DNA from: an uncultured Terrimonas sp.
GTDB taxonomy: Bacteria; Bacteroidota; Bacteroidia; Chitinophagales; Chitinophagaceae
Assembly: GCA_946886925.1 (NCBI GenBank)
Contig: CAMPJQ010000208.1
Location: forward strand, 1 to 5,702
Direction of reading: 5' to 3'
Length of the DNA: 5,702 nt
Part shown: positions 1 to 5,702 of the stretch, piece by piece
How positions within the stretch are numbered: the stretch's first letter is position 1
Layout: every line of letters starts with the position of its first letter
Translations under genes and position numbers: made by a program
The notes under the pieces: generated by a model
Told to the model about the DNA's origin: nothing
Seen by the model: the letters and a program-made list of their open reading frames with translations, nothing else
The model's database searches: none

Positions 1-673
1 CCTGCTCGGCAGTAGTGGTATATTTTGAGAGCAAAGAAGCAGAAGACAGCACGGTGCTGAGCGGTGTACGGAATTCGTGAGAAGCTATGGAAACAAAGCG
101 GCTTTTAATTTCGCTGAGCTGTTTTTCCTTGCTGAGCGCATCATTCAGTTCTTTCTGCGATTGTTCAAGTTTTTGCAGTGCCTCCTTTAATATCAATGTC
201 CTTTCCTCCACTTTTACTTCAAGCTGTGCATTTAATTTTCGCATATTGCTGGTCATTTTTTCCAGCTCCATTTGCTGCTGCAGCATGTTTTGCTCTATCC
301 TTTTTCTGTGCGTAATATCTACAAAAAACGCAGTTACAAACAATTCATCTTCTTTTTTATAAAAGCTCAGGCTCACTTCAACCGGGATTTCCGATCCGTC
401 ACTTCTGCTGCCGTAAAGGTCTCTTCCCGATCCCATTATCCGGTTTTGAGGATGACGGTAAAAATCATTCCTTTCGCCTGTATGTTGTGAATGAAAGCGT
501 TGGGGGATCAGCATTTCAATGGGCTTCCCGATAACCTGCTCCGCGTCGTAATTAAACATGCGTTCTGCGGCGGGGTTAATTAATGTAATTTTTCCCTTAC
601 TATTGGTAAGAATAATGCCTTCTGTTGCATGTTCAAACAAAGATGCGAGATGCGCTGTATCCAGTTCCATCAT
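1..673 (-). CDS. PAS-domain sensor histidine kinase, N-terminal part (3' end outside window)
   Basis: This is the input half of a two-component sensor kinase that would autophosphorylate on histidine and pass phosphate to a response regulator. My reverse-strand translation gives 224 codons before the window edge. Residues ~8-115 form a PAS domain (HATEGIILTNSKGKITLINP near the start, then RIMGSGRDLYG and DGSEIPVEVSLS, ending in FVDITHRKR). Residues ~118-187 are rich in Gln, Glu, Lys and Leu and look like a coiled-coil signalling helix. Residues ~190-224 begin the HisKA dimerisation domain with the H-box SHEFRTPL; the phosphoacceptor is His199, codon 77-79. The rest of HisKA and the ATP-binding domain lie to the left of the window. 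No signal peptide or membrane segment is visible, so the visible part looks cytoplasmic. Two adjacent ATG codons (673 and 670) compete as start; an in-frame TGA at 691-689 rules out a longer ATG start. The ligand is unknown. The family call is firm; the role is not. Confidence 0.93.
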   Translation of the reverse strand, partial: MMELDTAHLASLFEHATEGIILTNSKGKITLINPAAERMFNYDAEQVIGKPIEMLIPQRFHSQHTGERNDFYRHPQNRIMGSGRDLYGSRSDGSEIPVEVSLSFYKKEDELFVTAFFVDITHRKRIEQNMLQQQMELEKMTSNMRKLNAQLEVKVEERTLILKEALQKLEQSQKELNDALSKEKQLSEIKSRFVSIASHEFRTPLSTVLSSASLLSKYTTTAEQ

Positions 674-893
674 ATTAATGATTATTGCTCATGCCTGCCT
701 GCTATAGGAGTTCCTGCACTAACCTGTAATTTAAGTAAGCAGCCAGTTTTATACGCTGATAGCAGGATATAATTGCCAAAATATAACAATTAATGGAAGC
801 CACCAGCATTTTATGCCTGATCTTTCCGGCCGGCAACATTATGTTTTCAACCGGTTTGCGCAGTATACAAACAGGCAGGGAAAGCATAAGGTT
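674..893. other. Intergenic gap between ATPase and histidine kinase genes
   Basis: This is 220 bases between two genes on the same strand. It holds only one doubtful short ORF (702-887, minus). Short palindromes are present (CCGGCCGG at 826-833, AACCGGTT at 849-856, and GCAT-TTT-ATGC at 806-816). None is followed by a T-run on the minus strand, so I do not call a terminator. No clear Bacteroidota-type promoter (TTTG, then TAnnTTTG) was found ahead of the kinase start. Read-through from the ATPase gene is therefore possible but not shown. Confidence 0.5.
702..887 (-). CDS. Doubtful small ORF, 61 codons, no recognised family
   Basis: The ORF starts 6 bases after the ATPase stop codon and ends 28 bases before the histidine kinase start, on the same strand, so it would fit a transcript running through all three. 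The predicted peptide has a basic N-terminal half and one moderately hydrophobic stretch at about residues 27-43 (MLVASINCYILAIISCY), followed by a basic segment. It could just be a small single-helix membrane protein. It has three cysteines, no recognisable motif and no clear ribosome binding site. An ORF this short in a 220-base gap can easily occur by chance, so I consider it more likely spurious than real. Confidence 0.15.
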   Translation of the reverse strand: MLSLPVCILRKPVENIMLPAGKIRHKMLVASINCYILAIISCYQRIKLAAYLNYRLVQELL

Positions 894-3413
894 CTATGTT
901 GATGATATAATTTTTTTCCTTTTCATCCATTTCCATACTTCAAACCACAATACGGAGATGGCGGCTGCGGCGCAGCAGGCAAGCAAATCCTTCAGAGAAA
1001 GCGGTGTAATTGTAAAGAACCGTGCTATTGGCTGAACATACAGCATCAGCATCAGCATAATTACCGTTGCTGATATGATATACAGCATCAGGGTATTGCG
1101 GTTACGCATTTCAGATAGTAAAGAATAGTAAAAGGAACGGTTGGCCAGCGTAAGGAAAATATTGGCAAGTACCAGTGTAGCAAAAACCAGGCTCCTGGTG
1201 CCGGCCTCGTCATAGCCGTTTTGTACGCCATGCTGGTACATGAATAGTACGCCTGCTGTAATGGCCAATCCCTGGATGATACTGAGCGTCATTTCATTCA
1301 GGGATAAAAAAGTGGAAGTAAACGTGCGGGGAGGGATATGCATTGCATTCGCTTCCATTGGTTCATTTTCATATACAACAGAACAGGTGGGACCCATGAT
1401 CAGCTCCAAAAAGATGACGTGTACCGGTGTAAAAATGGCAGGATAAGCCCATCCTAAGAATAGGGGTAATGATACGGTTAATATAATAGGAATATGAATG
1501 GATATAATATACTGAACGGCCTTTTTAATATTGGTATATATTCGTCGCCCTATACCCACCGCATCCACCATCCTCGACAAATCGTCATCGGCCAGCACAA
1601 GCGCAGCCGCCTGCTTTGCTATTTCCGTTCCTTTATTACCCATGGCAATACCAATATGGGCGTCTTTTAAAGCAGGCGCATCATTTACGCCATCACCCGT
1701 CATCGCCACAATTTCCTGATCGTTTTTTAAGGCATTGATAGCGGCCAGCTTCGCTTCGGGGAACATACGGGTAAATATGTTTACTTTCTCCAGTGTTTCC
1801 TGCATTTCAGTTTCACTAAGCTGTAGCAGTTGTTCGCCATTTATGGAGGCTCCTGCATTTTTTAAGCCTGCCTGCTGAGCAATAGCCCTGGTGGTAATCT
1901 CATTGTCGCCTGTAATAATTTTAACAGCAATGCCTGCCTGGTAAAACTGTTCAAATACAGATTTGATATTTGGCTTTGGCGGATCGTAAAAAGCAACAAA
2001 ACCCAACAATTGAAAGGGTAGTTGTTGCTGCTTTACGGGAAACGTATTGCCTTCAAGAGAAGAAGATGCAACGCCCAGTATACGGTAACCCTTTTGTGCC
2101 AGATTGTTTACCTGCTCCAGCATTGCCGTGCTTTCCGTTTCGGTAAGCCTGCTTACGGCTATAATAGCCTCCGGTGCTCCTTTGGCCGCAATAATGCGCC
2201 TGCCTGCTTTATTTTCAAACAGGTGTGTCATCATAGGTGGCGTACCTTCCAGCGGGTATTCATGAACCATGGTATATTCGCTGCGCTCATCAGTGTGAGT
2301 GCTGTTTTCGTAGGACTGGTGAAGCGCTTTTTCCATCGGGTCAAAAGGCACGGGCTCACTTGCCCACATAGCATATTGTATAACGGATCGGGCTGTTTCG
2401 TCGTACGCTGTATTGTTTTCATACAGGCTGCGGTTGGTATAGGCATATATTGCGCGGAGGGTCATTTGATTTTGGGTGATGGTACCGGTTTTGTCAAGGC
2501 ATATAACCGTAGCGCTGCCCAGTGTTTCCACTATCCGTATTTTTTTTACGATAATGCCCAACTGCATCAGCCGGCGCGAACCCAGTGCCATAAAAGTGGT
2601 AAAAGCAACGGGTATCTCTTCGGGCAAAATGCTCATGGCAAGGGTAAGACCTTTCAGCAGGCTGTCGGTTAAGCTCCGGCTTTCCCAATAGTTTACCAGC
2701 CATACCAGTAAAAAAACAATGATACCGGCTATTGCCATGGCTTTTACAAATTTCTCAATTTGCAGTTGAAGAGGCGTGGTTTCTTCGCGAATGCCCGATA
2801 TGGATTCGCCGATTTGTCCGATTTTGGTTTGCCTGCCAATTTGCAAGACCTCGCATATGGCAAGGCCCGAAACTACCAATGTGCCGCTGTATACCTGGTT
2901 GTCGTTGGCTGTGGCAGATTTAAATACGGAGTAGGCTTCACCGGTGAGCATTGATTCGTTAACGGAAAAATCGTTGCTGTGTACTATTTTGCCGTCTGCA
3001 TTAATAGTATCGCCTTCTGCCACCAGCAGCATATCGCCCATCACTATATCGCGGGTGGGAATGCTGAACATCCGGCTGTTTCTGATTACTTTGCTCAGTG
3101 GCTGATTAATTTTTTCCAGGGCTTCAAGCGCCCGGCGGCTGCGGTTATCCTGGTAAAACGAAATGCCTGAAACAATGATAATGGCAGCCAGCATAAAATA
3201 GGCCTCGCCATATTCACCCATTATAAAATAAATAATGGTTACCGCTATTAAAAGCAACAGCATGGGCTCTTTTAGCATATCCAACAGAACCCGCCACCAT
3301 TGATTGACGTTAGAGGTTACCTGGTGGTTGGCGCCGTGCTGTTTTCGTGCGGCTTCTACTTCGGATGCACTTAATCCTGTGATGGATTCGGGTATATTGA
3401 TATTAGCAGGCAT
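894..3413 (-). CDS. P2-like cation-transporting P-type ATPase (HAD-IC family), 839 aa
   Basis: This is an inner-membrane pump that uses ATP through an aspartyl-phosphate intermediate to move a cation. The gene is complete and the catalytic core is intact: actuator-domain TGE at 157-159 (LTGEA), phosphorylation motif DKTGT with Asp307 (codon 2493-2495), nucleotide-domain FDPMEKAL (~357-364) and KGAPE (411-415), hinge TGD (501-503) and TGDGVNDAP (572-580). Hydrophobic segments fit ten membrane helices: about 49-66, 69-88, 223-241, 251-275, 632-656, 660-681, 707-726, 741-758, 772-793 and 805-826. There is no N-terminal heavy-metal domain and no CPC/SPC motif, which argues against a P1B copper/zinc exporter. 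The overall plan matches Ca2+-ATPase-like P2 pumps, but M4 reads PEEIP (264-268), M5 has SIHIPI (638-643) and M6 has ELIMGPTCS (670-678), so several SERCA Ca2+ ligands are not conserved and the ion is uncertain. The start at 3413 is the only upstream-bounded ATG: an in-frame TAA lies at 3452-3450. Database labels for such proteins are often 'calcium-transporting', which I would not adopt without evidence. Confidence 0.95.
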   Translation of the reverse strand: MPANINIPESITGLSASEVEAARKQHGANHQVTSNVNQWWRVLLDMLKEPMLLLLIAVTIIYFIMGEYGEAYFMLAAIIIVSGISFYQDNRSRRALEALEKINQPLSKVIRNSRMFSIPTRDIVMGDMLLVAEGDTINADGKIVHSNDFSVNESMLTGEAYSVFKSATANDNQVYSGTLVVSGLAICEVLQIGRQTKIGQIGESISGIREETTPLQLQIEKFVKAMAIAGIIVFLLVWLVNYWESRSLTDSLLKGLTLAMSILPEEIPVAFTTFMALGSRRLMQLGIIVKKIRIVETLGSATVICLDKTGTITQNQMTLRAIYAYTNRSLYENNTAYDETARSVIQYAMWASEPVPFDPMEKALHQSYENSTHTDERSEYTMVHEYPLEGTPPMMTHLFENKAGRRIIAAKGAPEAIIAVSRLTETESTAMLEQVNNLAQKGYRILGVASSSLEGNTFPVKQQQLPFQLLGFVAFYDPPKPNIKSVFEQFYQAGIAVKIITGDNEITTRAIAQQAGLKNAGASINGEQLLQLSETEMQETLEKVNIFTRMFPEAKLAAINALKNDQEIVAMTGDGVNDAPALKDAHIGIAMGNKGTEIAKQAAALVLADDDLSRMVDAVGIGRRIYTNIKKAVQYIISIHIPIILTVSLPLFLGWAYPAIFTPVHVIFLELIMGPTCSVVYENEPMEANAMHIPPRTFTSTFLSLNEMTLSIIQGLAITAGVLFMYQHGVQNGYDEAGTRSLVFATLVLANIFLTLANRSFYYSLLSEMRNRNTLMLYIISATVIMLMLMLYVQPIARFFTITPLSLKDLLACCAAAAISVLWFEVWKWMKRKKIISST
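1041..1058 (-). repeat. Three tandem copies of a hexanucleotide inside the ATPase gene
   Basis: CAGCAT is repeated three times without change on the plus strand; read on the coding strand it encodes Met-Leu three times (residues 786-791) in putative membrane helix M9. The unit length is a multiple of three, so a gain or loss of one unit would keep the frame and change the helix by two residues. It is short and may be chance codon use. Confidence 0.8.
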
Positions 3414-3527
3414 TCTAACTTTTATATAATGTGGTAATGAAACAGAAAATTATTGATATGCCTCCACATAATCAGTTAAAAAACTTTGGAGGAGATCACC
3501 ACCATTCAACTTTCTGATTCGTTCGTC
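3414..3527. other. Intergenic gap between receptor and ATPase genes, probable ATPase 5' leader
   Basis: This is 114 bases between the receptor stop codon and the ATPase start codon, both on the minus strand. The 30 bases next to the ATPase start are AT-rich and have no Shine-Dalgarno-like sequence at normal spacing, as is common in Bacteroidota. A GGAGG occurs on the minus strand at 3465-3461 but is about 47 bases from the ATG, too far to act as its ribosome binding site. No promoter of the TTTG / TAnnTTTG type is convincing. Confidence 0.5.
3461..3492. repeat. Imperfect inverted repeat (possible hairpin) in the receptor-ATPase gap
   Basis: CCTCCA at 3461-3466 is matched by TGGAGG at 3487-3492. 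A nested pair AGTT (3474-3477) and AACT (3482-3485) closes a four-A loop. The two stems are separated by an uneven internal loop (7 bases on one side, 1 on the other). On the minus strand it lies about 36 bases after the receptor stop codon, so it could be a weak transcript-end or leader hairpin. There is no T-run directly after the stem, so an intrinsic terminator is not supported. Confidence 0.35.
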
Positions 3528-5702
3528 TTAAGATTCCTGCTCCAGCGTTTCTTTTACTTTTTTCTTGGGCTGGCGAAGCCGGTAATTGAAAGTGAGATTA
3601 ACCTGGCGCAATCTTCCCTGTGATATGTTTTCCGTATAAAAATTAGCACCTTCGGTAATGGAGCGGTAACGGCGTGAATTAAAAACATCTAAAACATTCA
3701 GCGTCAGGGTGGCTTTGTCTTTAAGAATATCTTTACTAACAGCCAGGTCCATTGTTGCAATTGATTTGCGCCTGCCCTGCGGCGTTTGTTGCGGCGCTTC
3801 GTAATTGCCGCGGATTTGTATATCCGTATTCTGCCAAACCGTAACCCGCGACAGCAAACGCACTAACCAGCTATATGTGTCACTTTTAAATTCATCATTG
3901 AGGTTGCTGCCGTCGGTAATGGCACGAAAAAAATTAACGCTGGCATCTGTTTTCCACCAGGTGAAAGCAGAATATGATCCGGTAAATTCGGCGCCGAACG
4001 AATTTTCGGTTGCCAGGTTTTGCGGAAGCGTAACCGAGTTACCCTGTTCATCCACTCTTTTTACATATAATATTTTGCCTTTTGTATTCCTGTAATATAA
4101 TGATGAACTGATGGACGCTTTATCAAGGTATTTTATATGTCCTATCTCAAAGGAATGAGTGAACTCAGGATCAAGATCAGGATTGCCGCTCCAGTAATTT
4201 CGGTTATCGCTATAGGTCATAAACGGACTTAGATCATTGTATTGAGGGCGGCGTACGCGCCTGCTATAGCTTACCTGTATGGCATGACCATTGGGCAGGT
4301 CGTACGTAACATGCGCACTTGGGAAAAGATTCAGGTATTTGCGCGGATTTACTTCATTGGTTTGCTTGAGCGTGGTGGTTACATTGGTCAGTTCGCCACG
4401 GAGCCCCAGTTGATAGGAAAACTTTTTAATTTTGTTACCCAGTATGGCATACAGTGCATTGATGTTTTCTTTGTATAAAAAATTATTCGTCAGCCCCGGC
4501 AACTCAAACCAGTCCCCGTTTGCATCTTCTTCCGTTACTGTATAGTTGTTGGTCATGTTGCGAAAACTGCTGCGCAGCCCTGCTTCAAGCTTACCTTTTT
4601 CTCCAAAAGGATGGATATAATCAATTTGGGTGAGGTATTGTTTTTCCGTTTCGTCATTTACAGAACGCTGCAGTATAAAAGGTACATCCGTGTGGCTGCC
4701 ATCCGGGTTAAAACTTTGCTGTCCGAAATATTGGTCAGAGTTTTCCCAGTTATCAAGGTAGCGAACATCGGCGGTTAATTCCTGCCCCTGACGGGCGAAT
4801 GTTCTTTTGAAACTGAGTGCATATTCCGAATTGGGTTCCGTTTCTGTTTCGTCTTGTGTACGGTGGGTGATGCCGGTTAGATTTTTTATTGTTGATTCGT
4901 AGTCGTGGTAAAAGATGTCGGAAAAGCGTTTGCCCTTGCTGATCCGGTAGGTATAAGCGGCAGTTAGTATATTTTTATCGTCGAAGAAATAGTCTAATCC
5001 CGCTCTTGCGTTATTGTACATGCCTTTTAACTGGTGCTCCATATTTTTAGTGGAGATAAAAGTACTGTCGTTGCGGTAGAGTTCCTGGTACAGATCGTTT
5101 TTTCCCGGCGCATTGCGATAAGAGGCAGAGTAGTTAACAAAAAAATTAAAATCTTTACGGCGGTAATTTACATTGGCAGCTATTCCGAAGTTTTCAGGAT
5201 ATCCTGCCACCACATCAAAAGACCCGTTGAATCCTTCCTTGCGTTCCTTTTTTAATACAATATTAATGATACCGCCCATTCCTTCCGCTTCATAACGGGC
5301 AGAAGGATTGGTGATGATCTCTACTTTTTCTATCATACTGCCCTGGAGTTGCTGCAGGCCGCTTCCACCTTTCATGCTTACTAATCCTGATGGCTTTCCG
5401 TCTATCAATATCCGCACGCTGTTACTGCCTCTCAGGCTTACATTCCCTTCCACATCTACTGCCACCGACGGAATGTTGCTCAAAATATCGGCAGCAGTTC
5501 CACCGGCATTTGCCAGGTCTTTGCCTACATTGAATATTTTTTTGTCTAACGATAATTCCATTGAGCTTTTCTCCGCCTGGATATATACTTCCTCAAGCGT
5601 TTTGGAAGCAGAAATAAGCTGTATAACACCGAGGTTAACGGGCGCATTGCCTGGTGTAAGGGTAATGGTAGTGGTTTTAAACGGGGTATAACCGATAAAT
5701 TC
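3528..5702 (-). CDS. TonB-dependent receptor / outer-membrane beta-barrel protein (5' end outside window)
   Basis: This is an outer-membrane receptor-like barrel expected to take up a ligand with energy from TonB-ExbB-ExbD. The open frame runs to the window edge, giving 724 residues; the internal ATG at 5561 is not the start, because the 47 codons before it continue the domain. Visible residues ~1-30 are the end of a carboxypeptidase-regulatory-like domain (FIGYTPF, then TLTPGN and VNLGVIQL), joined by the linker LEEVYIQAEKS to the plug. The plug spans about 58-150 (AADILSNIPSV, VSLRGSNSVRILIDG, IEKVEIITNPSARYEAEG, GGIINIVLKK). The remainder is a barrel of the OMP_b-brl_3 type, rich in aromatic alternating strands, with the hallmark GNPDLDPEFTHSFEIGH near residue 500-520 and a last strand QVNLTFNYRLR followed by a charged tail of about 14 residues. 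The signal peptide and perhaps 60-80 residues are missing to the right. No SusD-like gene follows, so it is not a SusC/SusD glycan pair. The substrate cannot be read from the sequence. Confidence 0.93.
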   Translation of the reverse strand, partial: EFIGYTPFKTTTITLTPGNAPVNLGVIQLISASKTLEEVYIQAEKSSMELSLDKKIFNVGKDLANAGGTAADILSNIPSVAVDVEGNVSLRGSNSVRILIDGKPSGLVSMKGGSGLQQLQGSMIEKVEIITNPSARYEAEGMGGIINIVLKKERKEGFNGSFDVVAGYPENFGIAANVNYRRKDFNFFVNYSASYRNAPGKNDLYQELYRNDSTFISTKNMEHQLKGMYNNARAGLDYFFDDKNILTAAYTYRISKGKRFSDIFYHDYESTIKNLTGITHRTQDETETEPNSEYALSFKRTFARQGQELTADVRYLDNWENSDQYFGQQSFNPDGSHTDVPFILQRSVNDETEKQYLTQIDYIHPFGEKGKLEAGLRSSFRNMTNNYTVTEEDANGDWFELPGLTNNFLYKENINALYAILGNKIKKFSYQLGLRGELTNVTTTLKQTNEVNPRKYLNLFPSAHVTYDLPNGHAIQVSYSRRVRRPQYNDLSPFMTYSDNRNYWSGNPDLDPEFTHSFEIGHIKYLDKASISSSLYYRNTKGKILYVKRVDEQGNSVTLPQNLATENSFGAEFTGSYSAFTWWKTDASVNFFRAITDGSNLNDEFKSDTYSWLVRLLSRVTVWQNTDIQIRGNYEAPQQTPQGRRKSIATMDLAVSKDILKDKATLTLNVLDVFNSRRYRSITEGANFYTENISQGRLRQVNLTFNYRLRQPKKKVKETLEQES

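Noticed and set aside
87..362. A Ser/Cys/Phe-rich 91-codon plus-strand open frame
   Set aside because: It is antisense to the coiled-coil and PAS part of the histidine kinase; the composition is explained by the reverse complement of Glu/Lys/Gln codons.
771..795. Possible Bacteroidota promoter for the kinase (ATATTTTG on the minus strand)
   Set aside because: Only the TTTG half matches TAnnTTTG, and there is no TTTG at the expected upstream spacing.
806..856. Short palindromes as a terminator for the ATPase gene
   Set aside because: The stems are only 4 bp or are self-complementary 8-mers, and no T-run follows on the minus strand.
2022..2672. A 216-codon plus-strand open frame opposite the ATPase
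   Set aside because: It is wholly antisense to the nucleotide-binding and phosphorylation region of a clear P-type ATPase, and its translation, rich in Cys, His and Phe, resembles no family; it is a shadow frame.
894..3413. Copper- or zinc-exporting P1B ATPase
   Set aside because: There is no heavy-metal-binding domain and no CPC, SPC or similar motif in M4, which reads PEEIP; the layout is P2-like with six C-terminal helices.
3528..5561. Receptor gene starting at the ATG at 5561
   Set aside because: The frame stays open to the window edge and the preceding 47 codons encode a recognisable carboxypeptidase-regulatory-like tail and linker to the plug, so this Met is internal.
5308..5691. A 127-codon plus-strand open frame near the right edge
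   Set aside because: It is antisense to the plug domain of the TonB-dependent receptor and has no recognisable domain.

Overview
The window comes from a Bacteroidota bacterium, most likely a Chitinophagaceae/Sphingobacteriia-type organism, although the genus cannot be fixed from the sequence. The evidence is a TonB-dependent receptor of the Bacteroidota type (carboxypeptidase-regulatory-like tail, plug, then OMP_b-brl_3-style barrel), a P2-like P-type ATPase with the ELIMGPTCS / YENEP membrane signature I associate with this phylum, and gene starts without strong Shine-Dalgarno sequences. All supported genes lie on the minus strand, so transcription runs from right to left. Both outer genes are cut by the window edges.

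Layout in transcription order: (1) 5702-3528, outer-membrane TonB-dependent receptor-like protein, 5' end missing. (2) 3527-3414, a 114-base gap holding an imperfect inverted repeat. (3) 3413-894, a complete 839-residue cation-transporting P-type ATPase. (4) 893-674, a 220-base gap with a doubtful 61-codon ORF and no convincing terminator or promoter. (5) 673-1, the N-terminal part of a PAS-domain sensor histidine kinase, ending just after its phosphoacceptor histidine.

The three genes could form one envelope/ion-handling neighbourhood: an outer-membrane importer, an inner-membrane cation pump and a sensor kinase. The spacing (114 and 220 bases) does not demand an operon, and no gene here names a substrate. 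The most informative point is that the ATPase keeps all catalytic motifs of the P-type cycle while several residues that form the Ca2+ sites in SERCA are replaced, so its transported ion is open. I see no RNA gene, mobile element, CRISPR array or phage gene, and no convincing new multi-gene system.
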